Part shown: one piece after another, positions 30,979 to 40,649 of the stretch
How the letters are laid out: every line of letters begins with the position of its first letter
Position numbering within the stretch: position 1 is the stretch's first letter
From: CAZJGG01 sp964545475
Lineage (GTDB): Bacteria > Bacillota > Clostridia > Lachnospirales > JAISER01
DNA length: 64,000 nt
Direction of reading: 5' to 3'
Assembly: GCA_964545475.1 (NCBI GenBank)
Contig: CAZJGG010000001.1
Location: forward strand, 28,814-92,813
The notes under the pieces: generated by a model
Databases searched by the model: none
Told to the model about the DNA's origin: nothing
What the model saw: the letters and a program-made list of their open reading frames with translations, nothing else
Translations under genes and position numbers: made by a program

Positions 30979-33633
30979 ATGAGATATTTAGGTGTTAACG
31001 AGGTAAGGGAGATGTTTTTGTCTTTTTTTGAATCTAAGGAGCATATCAGGCTTAAAAGCGCATCACTTGTTCCTCAAAACGATAAAAGCCTGCTTTTAAT
31101 AAATTCCGGCATGGCGCCTTTAAAACCATATTTTACAGGGCAGGAAAAACCGCCAAAAAAACGTGCAACCACATGCCAAAAATGCATTAGAACCGGTGAT
31201 ATCGAAAATGTAGGCAAAACAGCTCGCCACGGCACTTTTTTTGAAATGCTTGGCAACTTCTCTTTCGGAGATTATTTTAAAGAGAACGCTATTCCGTGGT
31301 CTTGGGAATTTTGCCTTGATGTTTTGGAAATTCCCGAGGACAAGTTATATGTATCCATTTATCTTGACGATGATGAAGCTTTTGAAATATGGAACAAAAC
31401 TGTGGGTGTTCCTGAAGACCGTATTTTCCGTATGGGAAAAGAGGACAACTTCTGGGAAGTTGGGCTTGGTCCTTGCGGCCCGTGTTCTGAGCTTTATTTC
31501 GATAGAGGAGAAAAATTCGGCTGCGGCAAAGAGGGCTGCACAGTAGGTTGCGATTGCGACAGATATATAGAATTTTGGAACTTGGTATTTACACAATTTG
31601 ATAAGCAGGAAGACGGAAGCTACCCACGCTTGCCAAAGCCAAACATTGACACTGGTATGGGGCTTGAACGTGTTGCCGCAATGATGCAGGGCGTTGAGTC
31701 TATTTTTGACGTTGATACAGTTGTTGCAATACGTAATAAAATTTGCGAAATTGCTGGAGTTAAATATAATGAAGACCCTAAAAATGATGTATCCATAAGG
31801 GTTATTACAGACCATGCTCGTTCTATGACGTTTATGACGTCTGACGGCGTTTTACCGGCTAATGACGGCAGAGGATACGTTTTAAAAAGGCTTTTAAGAC
31901 GTGCCGCAAGACACGGCAAGCTTTTGGGCATAGACAAGCCATTTTTGCCGGAGATTTGCAAAATTTGCATTGATGTTTCCAAAGGGGCATACCCTGAACT
32001 TTTGGAAAAGCAAGATTATATATTAAGAGTTATTTCAATGGAAGAAAACCGTTTTTACGAAACTTTAAATGACGGTATTGAAATATTAAAGGAACATGTA
32101 GCAGACCTTAAAGCAGAGGGGAAAACCGTTTTAGGGGGGAAAGAAGCTTTCAAGCTTTACGATACGTTTGGATTTCCGCTGGATTTAGTTATAGAAATGC
32201 TTGAAGATGAGGGCTTTACAGCAGATGAAACAGGCTTTCATGAAGAAATGGAAAACCAGCGTACAAGAGCAAGGCTTGCAAGGGGAGATTCTTCATTTAT
32301 GGGAGCGGAAGAAACTGTTTTCCATAAACTAGAGCTGGAAGAAGTAACTATTTACCAAGGGCACGAAGCAATTGAAACAGATAATGTTAAAGTATTAGCT
32401 CTTGTTGTTAACGGCGAAATAACAGATACGGCTAACGAGGGTGACGAAGTTTCAGTCGTACTTGACAAAACGCCTTTTTATGCGCAAGGCGGAGGGCAAG
32501 CAGGAGATGTTGGTGAAATTTTCTCCGACACATGTGTTGTTTTTGTTGAGGATACGGTTAAAGTTGTAGGTAACAGAATTGCCCATTTAGCAAACGTTAA
32601 AAGCGGGCAAATAAGCGTAGGGGATGTTGTATGCGCTAAAATTGACCTTAATAACCGGAAAGACACACAAAGAAACCATTCGGCAACACATTTGCTCCAA
32701 AGTGCGCTTAAACAGGTTTTAGGCAAGCATGTTGAACAATCCGGCTCTCAAGTTAACGCCCAAAAATTAAGGTTTGACTTTACCCACTTTCAGCCGATTT
32801 CAAAAGAAGAAATTCTTAGAGTTGAAGATATTGTAAACGAATATATTTTAAACGGCATTCAAGTAGAAGTTTCCGAAAGGTCTATTCAAGAAGCAAGAGA
32901 TATGGGCGCAATAGCTATTTTTGGTGAAAAATACGGGGAAACCGTTAGAGTGGTTGATATATCAGAAGCAAGTATGGAGCTTTGCGGCGGCACACATGTT
33001 TACAACACATCTCAAATCGGCTCTTTTAAAATATTAACAGAAGCAAGCGCAGCTGCCGGAATTAGAAGAATTGAGGCAGTAACAGGAAGGGCGGCTTTAG
33101 AGCATTACAGAAGCCTTGACGAAAAGCTTTCCATAATTGCGCCAATTTTAAAGGCAACGCCTGAAAATGTTGTAATACAGGTTAAATCTATTATTCAAAA
33201 CAATAAAGAGCTTCAACAGGAAATTTCTAAATTTAAAATGAAGAGCGCTTCTCTTTTAATTGATAATATGATGGAAGAAATGATTAATAAAGCAGAAACA
33301 TTTAATAATTTTAAAATTGTAGCTTGCAAAGTTGAAGGCCTTGAACCCCACATTTTCAGAGAACTTGGCGATAGGGTAAAAGACAAAATAAAATCCGGCG
33401 TTATAACTCTTGTTTGTGTTAACGAAGATAAAGCAAATATGCTTGTTATGGCAACAGACGATGCAGTAAAAGCCGGAATTAATGCAGGAAGCGTAATAAA
33501 AGAGGCTGTGGCAGTCCTTGATGGCAAAGGCGGCGGAAAGCCCAATATGGCTATGGCTGGCGGTAAAGACGTACAAAAATGCGAAGAAGCTCTAGCTAAA
33601 GCTAAAGAAATAATAAAAAATAGTTTCAAATAG
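30979..33633 (+). CDS. alaS: Alanyl-tRNA synthetase
   Basis: 884 residues, full length for the family. Class II catalytic core at ~1-250 (LLLINSGMAPLKPYFTG, RHGTFFEMLGNFSFGDYF, FWEVGLGPCGPCSELYFD); editing domain with zinc motif HSATHLL (near residue 570) and CGGTHV (near 670); C-Ala domain with GGGKPNMAMAGG at the end. It charges tRNA-Ala and clears mischarged Ser/Gly. GGAGG lies before the ATG. Preceded by a consensus promoter and followed by a strong terminator. Confidence 0.98.
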   Translation: MRYLGVNEVREMFLSFFESKEHIRLKSASLVPQNDKSLLLINSGMAPLKPYFTGQEKPPKKRATTCQKCIRTGDIENVGKTARHGTFFEMLGNFSFGDYFKENAIPWSWEFCLDVLEIPEDKLYVSIYLDDDEAFEIWNKTVGVPEDRIFRMGKEDNFWEVGLGPCGPCSELYFDRGEKFGCGKEGCTVGCDCDRYIEFWNLVFTQFDKQEDGSYPRLPKPNIDTGMGLERVAAMMQGVESIFDVDTVVAIRNKICEIAGVKYNEDPKNDVSIRVITDHARSMTFMTSDGVLPANDGRGYVLKRLLRRAARHGKLLGIDKPFLPEICKICIDVSKGAYPELLEKQDYILRVISMEENRFYETLNDGIEILKEHVADLKAEGKTVLGGKEAFKLYDTFGFPLDLVIEMLEDEGFTADETGFHEEMENQRTRARLARGDSSFMGAEETVFHKLELEEVTIYQGHEAIETDNVKVLALVVNGEITDTANEGDEVSVVLDKTPFYAQGGGQAGDVGEIFSDTCVVFVEDTVKVVGNRIAHLANVKSGQISVGDVVCAKIDLNNRKDTQRNHSATHLLQSALKQVLGKHVEQSGSQVNAQKLRFDFTHFQPISKEEILRVEDIVNEYILNGIQVEVSERSIQEARDMGAIAIFGEKYGETVRVVDISEASMELCGGTHVYNTSQIGSFKILTEASAAAGIRRIEAVTGRAALEHYRSLDEKLSIIAPILKATPENVVIQVKSIIQNNKELQQEISKFKMKSASLLIDNMMEEMINKAETFNNFKIVACKVEGLEPHIFRELGDRVKDKIKSGVITLVCVNEDKANMLVMATDDAVKAGINAGSVIKEAVAVLDGKGGGKPNMAMAGGKDVQKCEEALAKAKEIIKNSFK

Positions 33634-33650
33634 ACATAATAAGATAAATA

Positions 33651-33696
33651 AAAAGTTCGATAAAAATTGAAAATGCTCAATTTTTATCGAACTTTT
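33651..33696 (+). terminator. Terminator of alaS
   Basis: A perfect 20-bp stem (33651-33670 / 33677-33696) with a 6-base loop, ending in T-run. Confidence 0.9.
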
Positions 33697-33710
33697 TATT
33701 AAGTAGAGAG

Positions 33711-33788
33711 CTACTTGTTTGAAACAGGCGAAATAACTGGTTGTCCATCCCTGCCAAGCAGTGGTGTAAATCTCCACCTTATGCCGGG
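33711..33788 (-). pseudogene. Possible remnant of a small DUF6440-like gene
   Basis: An open - strand stretch of ~25 codons without a start encodes GIRWRFTPLLGRDGQPVISP before a stop at 33711. The TPLLGRDGQPV core resembles the C-terminal signature of DUF6440 proteins. It may be a decayed gene or chance. Low confidence. Confidence 0.3.
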
Positions 33789-33817
33789 TTATTTTATACC
33801 AAATAAAATCGGCGTTT

Positions 33818-35245
33818 TTAATGTGATAACAATATATCTTTATTAAGCTGCCCTGGCTCGGTCATGCGGTAAGGGTCAAGCAAGCTATTAAGCTGGTCCT
33901 CGTTAAGCAAATTTCGTTCTAAAACAATTTCACGTATTGTTTTGCCTGTTTCCATTGCTTCCTTGGCAATTTCTGCTGATGTATCATAACCGATATAGGG
34001 GCTTAATGCCGTAATTGTACCAACGCTTTTGTCCACATAATCTTTACAGCGTGATGCATTACATGTTATACCGGAAATGCAGTTATCAACAAAAGTATTG
34101 ACAGCAAAACCTAATGTATCAATTGACTGAAACAGACAGTACAACACAATTGGCTCAAAAGCGTTAAGCTCCAACTGCCCTGCCTCAGAAGCAAGTGTAA
34201 TTGTTAAGTCGTTGCCGATAATGTTAAACGCAACCTGGCTGACAACCTCTGGTATAACAGGGTTAATTTTTCCGGGCATTATTGAAGAGCCGTTTTGCTT
34301 CGGCGGCAAGTTAATTTCTCCAAAGCCGCAGTAAGGTCCGGAGGACATAAGCCGCAAATCGTTAGCGATTTTAGAGAGGGTTACGGCACAGGCTTTAATT
34401 GCGCCGGAAACAGCAACAAATGAGTCGAGGTTCTGGGTGGCATCAATTAAGTCTTCAGCTTGGGTAAGGCGCAAGCCTGAAACATCACTTAACACGGGAA
34501 CAATGCTGTCAAGATAACGTTTGTCAGCGTTAATTGCAGTACCAATTGCCGTTCCGCCAAGATTAACATCACGCATTTCATCTTTAGCCTTATCTATACG
34601 CCTAACATCTCTAAATATTGCGCATGCATAAGCTTCAAATTCTTGCCCAAGCCGTATTGGTACGGCATCTTGCATTTGGGTACGCCCCATTTTTATGACA
34701 GAATCGAATTCAACCGCTTTTTGCTTTAATGCCTCGTGCAGGCGCATTAATTCTTTATGAGTGTATTTAAGCAGTTTAAGCGCAGTTATTTTTCCGGCTG
34801 TTGGAATAACGTCGTTTGTGGATTGCCCTTGATTCACATGGTCGTTAGGGTTAACAAGAGTATAATCTCCTTTTTCCCCACCTAATATTTCAATTGCACG
34901 GTTTGCAATAACTTCATTGGCGTTCATGTTAAGGGATGTTCCAGCGCCGCCCTGTATGGGGTCAACTATAAACTGGTCGTGAAGTTTCCCTTCTGTTATT
35001 TCATCACAAGCTTTTACAATAGCTTGGGAAATGTTTTCCTCCATTAAGCCGCATTGATAATTTGTTATAGCCGCCGCTTTTTTAATTTGCGCCAAACTGT
35101 TTATAATTTCATTATGCATACTAAGCCCTGTTATGCGGAAGTTTTCAGAAGCACGCATGGTTTGAATGCCGTAATAAGCATTAGTTGGTAAGCTTTTTTC
35201 TCCAATAGAGTCTCTCTCGGTTCTAAAGGTTGTTGTATCAGTCAT
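33818..35245 (-). CDS. aspA: Aspartate ammonia-lyase (aspartase)
   Basis: 475 residues, typical of the fumarase/aspartase superfamily. Signature GSSIMPGKINP (flexible catalytic loop with Ser), NVNQGQSTNDV and GRTQMQDAVPI substrate-binding motifs are present. It splits aspartate into fumarate and ammonia. ATG 35245 follows GAGGTGA; the GTG at 35254 overlaps that site. A possible promoter TTGATT-N17-TACAAT lies upstream on the - strand. It is adjacent to asparaginase, supplying aspartate, and to a divergent LysR gene. Confidence 0.92.
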   Translation of the reverse strand: MTDTTTFRTERDSIGEKSLPTNAYYGIQTMRASENFRITGLSMHNEIINSLAQIKKAAAITNYQCGLMEENISQAIVKACDEITEGKLHDQFIVDPIQGGAGTSLNMNANEVIANRAIEILGGEKGDYTLVNPNDHVNQGQSTNDVIPTAGKITALKLLKYTHKELMRLHEALKQKAVEFDSVIKMGRTQMQDAVPIRLGQEFEAYACAIFRDVRRIDKAKDEMRDVNLGGTAIGTAINADKRYLDSIVPVLSDVSGLRLTQAEDLIDATQNLDSFVAVSGAIKACAVTLSKIANDLRLMSSGPYCGFGEINLPPKQNGSSIMPGKINPVIPEVVSQVAFNIIGNDLTITLASEAGQLELNAFEPIVLYCLFQSIDTLGFAVNTFVDNCISGITCNASRCKDYVDKSVGTITALSPYIGYDTSAEIAKEAMETGKTIREIVLERNLLNEDQLNSLLDPYRMTEPGQLNKDILLSH

Positions 35246-35388
35246 AAATTTCACCTCGTATATCTTTTTTATATGTTGAAACTTCTATATAAATATTGTA
35301 ATATTTTATTGGGATATAATCAAATATAAATATAATTATAATATATATATTGATTTGTTTATATTATAGAGGGATGGGGTCAAAAATT

Positions 35389-36330
35389 ATGTTTAGCCAT
35401 GTAGAATATTTTTTAGAAGTATACAAAACAGGAAGTTTTTCAAAGGCGGCAGATAATTTATACATTTCTCAGCCATCTCTAAGCGCAACAATAAAAAAAA
35501 TAGAGGACCGTATTGGTTGTAGAATTTTTGACCGAAGCACAAACCCAGTTCAGCTAACAGACTGCGGACAGGAATATATTAAAGCTGTAATGCGCATTAC
35601 GGAAATAAAAAACGAATTTGAAAATTATTTAAACGACAGAAATGAATTAAAAATAGGGCGTGTTGCTGTAGGGGTTAGCAATTTATTTGCCTCGTTTATA
35701 CTTCCGCCTATTATTACCCGTTTTAAACAGCAATATCCCGGCATAGAAATAAACCTTTTGGAAGCAAGTACAACTCGTTTGGAAAAACAATTATTAGACG
35801 GAGAACTTGATATTATTATTGATAACTACGATTTAAACACCGCACTTTATAAAAAAATATTTTTCTATAAAGAAAATTTAATACTTGCCGCTCCTTTATC
35901 AATGATTATAGACAGCCATTTAGAACCATATCGGCTTACAGCTATGGATATTAGGCAAGAGAGACATCTCCAGCATGATTTGCCTCAAATTGATTTAAAT
36001 ATGTTTGAAAACCGCCCATTTATATCATTACGAAGCGGCAACGATACTAAAACCCGTTTTGATAAAATATGCGCAGAAGCCCATTTTAAGCCCAATGTTA
36101 TATTAGAGCTGGACCAGCTTGCAACAGCTTATCATATAGTGTGTTATGGCATGGGAGTAACCCTTGTAAGTGATATGCTTGTTAAAAAAGTTAAGCCGGA
36201 TGAATCAGTGGCGTTTTTCAAAGTAAATAGCCCTAACATTGTCCGTGATGTGTTTTTTTATTATAAGCTTAATAAATATGTTACCAGATCTATGGAAGCT
36301 TTCTTATCTATTGCTATGTTACAGTCATAA
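35389..36330 (+). CDS. LysR-family transcriptional regulator
   Basis: 313 residues. N-terminal winged helix (YKTGSFSKAADNLYISQPSL) followed by the usual effector domain (RVAVGVSNLFASFILPPIIT, GMGVTLVSDMLV). ATG 35389 has GGGG nine bases upstream; other upstream starts lack a site. It is divergent from aspA across a 143-base AT-rich region and is likely its regulator, perhaps also of the convergent operon. The effector may be aspartate or a related dicarboxylate (inference). Confidence 0.85.
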   Translation: MFSHVEYFLEVYKTGSFSKAADNLYISQPSLSATIKKIEDRIGCRIFDRSTNPVQLTDCGQEYIKAVMRITEIKNEFENYLNDRNELKIGRVAVGVSNLFASFILPPIITRFKQQYPGIEINLLEASTTRLEKQLLDGELDIIIDNYDLNTALYKKIFFYKENLILAAPLSMIIDSHLEPYRLTAMDIRQERHLQHDLPQIDLNMFENRPFISLRSGNDTKTRFDKICAEAHFKPNVILELDQLATAYHIVCYGMGVTLVSDMLVKKVKPDESVAFFKVNSPNIVRDVFFYYKLNKYVTRSMEAFLSIAMLQS

Positions 36331-36333
36331 CAA

Positions 36334-36376
36334 AAAACCGTTATTCCTACCCCGACGGAGTAGAAATAACGGTTTT
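36334..36376. terminator. Bidirectional terminator between LysR and M24 genes
   Basis: Stem 36334-36350 / 36360-36376 (17 bp, one wobble), with A-run on one side and T-run on the other. Confidence 0.85.
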
Positions 36377-36385
36377 AAATAATTT

Positions 36386-37780
36386 TTATGCTTCCGCAAA
36401 GAAAATTTTGCTTTTATCCATCATAAACGGCCAATACACTCCGCAAAGATTAGACATTGGTAAAACTTCGTCACGAATATTAATTCCCAAAACTTCACGC
36501 ATCATTTTTTGTCTTTTCATAATTTTAGTGTAAATTTCTGGGTATTCTTTTTCAAGCTCCTTGCGTAATTTCTCGTCTGCAATTATAATGCCGTCTTCGC
36601 AAATTGCTTTTTTGGTTGGGTTTGTGCCTGATGCAATAATATCGCATTGTAAATGGCTTCCGCTGTGAAGCTTTATTTTAGAGTCTTTATAGAAAGAAGA
36701 GTTGGTCCATTCGTCTGCCCCAATGTTATGCCCTGGGTTTAAAAGCAATCCGAAATAATCTCCGCCAACAATGTCCATTACACCGTCATAAATTTTGCCT
36801 GTTTCTTCGCCAATTTGGAGAGATTCATACCACTTAACAACCGCTTGGTAGTAACCTTTATAAAAGCCTTCTATCTCTTTTTCAAGCCCGTTTTTGCAGC
36901 TTGCTTCGTCAAAGGCGGCAATGCTTGCCCTGCATGTAAGGCTATAACGTAAGGAATAACATATAGAAGCAATTTCTCCAATTTCAAGCTTATATTCTGC
37001 CGGGCTTTTTAAACCTATATTAACGCTTTCTTCACCAAAGCAAACCATTGGGTGAACGTTTGTAGGGTGCATATATGAGGGTATACAACTTAATTCAATT
37101 TCAGTTATGCCTTCTTTCATTTTGTTAAACATGGTTAAAAAGACATTACTTACATTTGCGTTCATATAATCAATCATTGCAATTTCTTTAGCTGTTCTGA
37201 CAGACATTCTAAGCCCATCCGGCAAACCTGTCATAATATCTGTATAATTTTGTACGTTGCATTTTTTACTTTCAATTGCTTTAAGAATATAATGAGGAAT
37301 GTCAAACTCATCTCTTATTATGTTGTTTTCATTGTCTGTTAAATATTTGTAACCCATTACGCCAACTTTGCTGGTTGGTAAAATGCCCATATCGTCAAAA
37401 ATTGCTTCCAATGGTTTTACGTTGTCTCTTTGCTGCCCTTGAAGCCCAAAGTTTAGATACAAAATTACTGTTAATGGATAAGGAATTGCGGAGCTGTAGC
37501 CTAACCCTTCCGTACCAACAAGAAGCCACATATTTTTATTTTTATCAACTACAAATAACGTTTCTTCAAACCTTGGGTCGTAACCTGTGAAGTAGTCAAC
37601 ATTCATAAAATGCTCTCTGTCGCCGTACATAACGGCAAAGTCAAGTCCATTCGCCTTCATTTTATCGGCAAGTCTGTCAATTCTATCTAAATAATCCTCT
37701 TTGTTAAACTTAACCATTTCTCCGATTTTTTCTTCTTGTAAAAAAAATGAATCACATGTTTTTATACCAATTTTTTTCAT
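36386..37780 (-). CDS. M24-family peptidase homologue (creatinase/aminopeptidase P fold)
   Basis: 464 residues. The N-terminal creatinase-type domain (RIDRLADKMKANGLDFAVMY, NVDYFTGYDPRFEETLFVVD) is clear. The C-terminal pita-bread domain has NPGHNIGADEW and SGSHLQCDIIA, but the usual DxG and two Glu metal ligands are not evident, so it may be catalytically altered. GAGGTG precedes the ATG. It is the last gene of the six-gene operon, 37 bases after asparaginase. Substrate unknown; context suggests an Asn-containing peptide or conjugate. Confidence 0.7.
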   Translation of the reverse strand: MKKIGIKTCDSFFLQEEKIGEMVKFNKEDYLDRIDRLADKMKANGLDFAVMYGDREHFMNVDYFTGYDPRFEETLFVVDKNKNMWLLVGTEGLGYSSAIPYPLTVILYLNFGLQGQQRDNVKPLEAIFDDMGILPTSKVGVMGYKYLTDNENNIIRDEFDIPHYILKAIESKKCNVQNYTDIMTGLPDGLRMSVRTAKEIAMIDYMNANVSNVFLTMFNKMKEGITEIELSCIPSYMHPTNVHPMVCFGEESVNIGLKSPAEYKLEIGEIASICYSLRYSLTCRASIAAFDEASCKNGLEKEIEGFYKGYYQAVVKWYESLQIGEETGKIYDGVMDIVGGDYFGLLLNPGHNIGADEWTNSSFYKDSKIKLHSGSHLQCDIIASGTNPTKKAICEDGIIIADEKLRKELEKEYPEIYTKIMKRQKMMREVLGINIRDEVLPMSNLCGVYWPFMMDKSKIFFAEA

Positions 37781-37817
37781 TATACACCTCGTAAGTTATA
37801 CTGATTTTAGAATTTTA

Positions 37818-38822
37818 TTATATTTCAAACAAAAGCTTGTAAACTGCCGTTTCCATACCGCAATCGTTTTTAACGGATTCCGGGAAGTTTTCTTTAAGCT
37901 CATTAATAAGCTCTTTGTCTTTATATCCGATCTGTTCAAGTAAACGTATAGTAATCAGGTTAAGCAAGTCATAAGAACCGTCTGCAAGCTTTATGAAAAA
38001 CCCGATACCTTCGTCTTTTAGCCCAAGGCATTGTATGCCTAATGCACCCTGCTTGCAAATCATGTTTTCATTGCCGCTTATTATTGTGTCGATATGACCG
38101 TGTGCGGAATAAAGCCTTGGGGCTGTTTGAACCGCTTTTACACATACCTCTGCGGCACTTCTAATGTCACTGTTTCTAACCATTTCCGGCTTAACAAGCT
38201 TTAAAAACGACTTTGCAATATTCATGCTTTTAACGCCGAAAACAGGTACGCCGCAACCGTCAGTCCCTAGGACTACTTCTGTCGCTTCTGTTTCTGAAAA
38301 ATCCGAGATCAGCCCTAAAATATGCTTCTGTACTAAGCTATCCGGCTTATAATAATCGGCTTCATTGCCGCCAAGTTCTCTTTGAACAATATTACATGCA
38401 ATATGTTTGCCGATACAGTTGTGATAAAGTTTGCTTTTAGGCTTATCTTCCCGTATCATATAATCTCTTGCTTCCTGAAACAAAGGGTAGGTGGGAAGCA
38501 TTACGAGATTATCGTATTTCACTTTTGTTTTTTCCATTAAAGACTCAATATAAGGAATATGGCTAAGTTCACACCGTTGTGAACCGCACATAACCGCCAA
38601 TTCTTCATCGGTTATACCGTATTTGTCTTTCAAACCTAGGTAAACTACAGGCAGCGCTTGAATAGGCTTAGAAGCGGAGCGATAAAACGCTGTATTTTCG
38701 GAGTTACCAAAAGACCAACACTTTTCGCCGGAAAACATGGAGATATTCCCGTAATATGTACACTCCGTAAGCCCTCCTCTTTCCAAAACAGCTATTGGCT
38801 CGTAATTATTCAAGTGTCTCAT
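37818..38822 (-). CDS. L-asparaginase II-type
   Basis: 334 residues of the PF06089 asparaginase II family (distinct from AnsA/AnsB). RSASKPIQALPVVYLG near the N-terminus and YHNCIGKHIA in the middle are family motifs, with LGTDGCGVPVFG. Converts asparagine to aspartate and ammonia. Its start overlaps the upstream stop zone (TAGGAGATG): AGGAG abuts ATG 38822, so translation is probably coupled to the permease gene. Works with aspA to feed fumarate. Confidence 0.85.
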   Translation of the reverse strand: MRHLNNYEPIAVLERGGLTECTYYGNISMFSGEKCWSFGNSENTAFYRSASKPIQALPVVYLGLKDKYGITDEELAVMCGSQRCELSHIPYIESLMEKTKVKYDNLVMLPTYPLFQEARDYMIREDKPKSKLYHNCIGKHIACNIVQRELGGNEADYYKPDSLVQKHILGLISDFSETEATEVVLGTDGCGVPVFGVKSMNIAKSFLKLVKPEMVRNSDIRSAAEVCVKAVQTAPRLYSAHGHIDTIISGNENMICKQGALGIQCLGLKDEGIGFFIKLADGSYDLLNLITIRLLEQIGYKDKELINELKENFPESVKNDCGMETAVYKLLFEI

Positions 38823-38825
38823 CTC

Positions 38826-39665
38826 CTATTCTTTAACTGCTCCAGATGTAAGACCGGAAACAATATATTGCTGAACCATAAAAAACATAATGACAACGGG
38901 AATAAGCGTTACAATACCTGCCGCAGACATTTTTCCCCAGTCAATATCATATTTTTGCACAAAGTTCATAAGCCCGGCGGGGATTGTTCTTTTTGCTTCT
39001 GATGAAATCATCATTGTGGCATAAAAAAGCTCATTCCATGCGCCGGTAAATGCGAAAACAAACACCGCTACAACCCCGGGAAGCATTGTAGGCAAAATTA
39101 TGCGAAGAACAGCTTGAAACCTGCTGCAGCCGTCCATCATGGCGGCTTCTTCCAGCGTTACAGGAATTCCCTTAAAAAATGTTGAAGCAGTAATTAAGCA
39201 AAACGGTATGTTGCTAACTGTATAGCTTAAAATTAGGGCTAAATGATTGTCTACTATGCCAAGCTTAGAATACATTACAAACATTGGTATAATTGCCGTT
39301 ATCATGGGGATCATTTGGGAACAAATAAGAAAAATAAAAATAAACCCTTTGCCCCTAAATTTATACCTAGCAAGCGCATATCCGCCCAAAAGTGCAATTA
39401 CCAAAACATTAGCAGAGCTTATTAACGTTACAAATAAGCTGTTTTTAATATATGTATCAAAATGTGTTACCTTAATCATATCTATATAGTTTTGAAAAGT
39501 TGGCATATGGGGAAAAAATGTAGGCTTTGTAAAATGTATTTCAATGCTTGTTTTAAGCGACGTATTCAAAAGCCAATAAAAAGGAAACAGCGTAATAAAT
39601 AAAAATATAAGCAGTGCAATATATTTAAAAATTTTTAATGCCAATGCATTATAGTTTTTCTCCAT
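38826..39665 (-). CDS. Sugar-type ABC transporter permease (MalG-like)
   Basis: 279 residues with six membrane segments (~15-35, 75-97, 108-130, 142-160, 188-208, 245-265). EAA loop EEAAMMDGCSRFQAVLRIIL contacts the ATPase. Family: carbohydrate uptake permease 1, CUT1. It overlaps MalF-like by one base (TAATG) and lies 3 bases before asparaginase. No ATPase gene is in the operon. Confidence 0.85.
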   Translation of the reverse strand: MEKNYNALALKIFKYIALLIFLFITLFPFYWLLNTSLKTSIEIHFTKPTFFPHMPTFQNYIDMIKVTHFDTYIKNSLFVTLISSANVLVIALLGGYALARYKFRGKGFIFIFLICSQMIPMITAIIPMFVMYSKLGIVDNHLALILSYTVSNIPFCLITASTFFKGIPVTLEEAAMMDGCSRFQAVLRIILPTMLPGVVAVFVFAFTGAWNELFYATMMISSEAKRTIPAGLMNFVQKYDIDWGKMSAAGIVTLIPVVIMFFMVQQYIVSGLTSGAVKE

Positions 39666-40564
39666 TAGCTATCACCATCGCTTTCATATTTAGTAATGCG
39701 TAAATAAAGCACAGCGAATACCGCTAGAATAGCCATAATTAAAATACCAACCGCCGCACCGTAGCCAAAGTCCAACGTGTAAAATGCCTGATTAAACACA
39801 TAAAGAGGAAGTATGTTGGAGGTATTAGCCGGTCCTCCGTTTGTCATAACATAAATAACGTCTGGGGAATTAAACACCCATATAACACGCAGCAGTAACG
39901 TCATTAATATTGTAGGCTTAACAAGCGGAACTGTAATGTAAAAAAACCTCTGAGTACTGCTTGCGCCGTCTATATGCGCCGCCTCAAATATGTCATTTGA
40001 AATAGATTGAAGTGCCGCAAGAATCATAATGCCGAAAAACGGAATTCCGTACCATATCATGGCAACTATAGGACCAACTAAAGAAAACTTTTCAGTACCC
40101 AGCCATGAAATTGGCTCTTTAATAATATTTAAATCCATTAAAAATATATTTAAAATACCGCCGTTTTCATTAAATATAAGCTTAAAAATTAAGCCGATTA
40201 AAAACCCGGAAACAGCCCAAGGCAAAAAAGTAAGGGATTGATATGTTTTTTTGCCAAAAAATTTTGTGTTAAGCAACATTGCAATGGTAAAGCCAAGTAC
40301 AAACTGAACAGACACAACACAAGTAACCCATTTTATAGAATTTACTATAACCATGCCAAGCTCTTTATCTTGAAAAAGCTTCATGTAATTTTTAAATTGA
40401 TTGAAATATATGTCCCCCGGTGTAAGCAAGTTATAATTAAGCAACGATATACGCACACTGTCAATAAACGGATACCCCATTAATGCAATGATAAAAATTA
40501 TAGCCGGCGATAAAAGCAAATAGGGAGCTAATTTTGATTTCCAGTTGGTTTTGTAACCATCCAT
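39665..40564 (-). CDS. Sugar-type ABC transporter permease (MalF-like)
   Basis: 299 residues, six membrane segments starting at LAPYLLLSPAIIFIIALMGY. The EAA loop is ISNDIFEAAHIDGASSTQRF. The FLPWAVSGFLIGLIFK region is typical of CUT1 permeases. Pairs with the MalG-like subunit downstream and the lipoprotein upstream. Confidence 0.85.
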   Translation of the reverse strand: MDGYKTNWKSKLAPYLLLSPAIIFIIALMGYPFIDSVRISLLNYNLLTPGDIYFNQFKNYMKLFQDKELGMVIVNSIKWVTCVVSVQFVLGFTIAMLLNTKFFGKKTYQSLTFLPWAVSGFLIGLIFKLIFNENGGILNIFLMDLNIIKEPISWLGTEKFSLVGPIVAMIWYGIPFFGIMILAALQSISNDIFEAAHIDGASSTQRFFYITVPLVKPTILMTLLLRVIWVFNSPDVIYVMTNGGPANTSNILPLYVFNQAFYTLDFGYGAAVGILIMAILAVFAVLYLRITKYESDGDS

Positions 40565-40596
40565 TTTACCACTTCCTATATATCATGCGTAATATT

Positions 40597-40634
40597 ACAG
40601 CACTTTGGTTTTATATATAAAGCCAAAGTGCTGT
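40597..40634 (-). promoter_or_regulatory. Intercistronic hairpin between binding-protein and permease genes
   Basis: ACAGCACTTTGG and CCAAAGTGCTGT form a stable stem; on the - strand the sequence after it is AATATT with no U-run, so I read it as an mRNA-stabilising or attenuating hairpin, as in other ABC operons, which would allow more binding protein than permease. Confidence 0.6.
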
Positions 40635-40649
40635 TTTAATCCGCCAAAA

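Noticed and set aside
40597..40634. Terminator between binding-protein and permease genes
   Set aside because: The T-run is on the wrong strand for the operon; the permeases have no promoter of their own.
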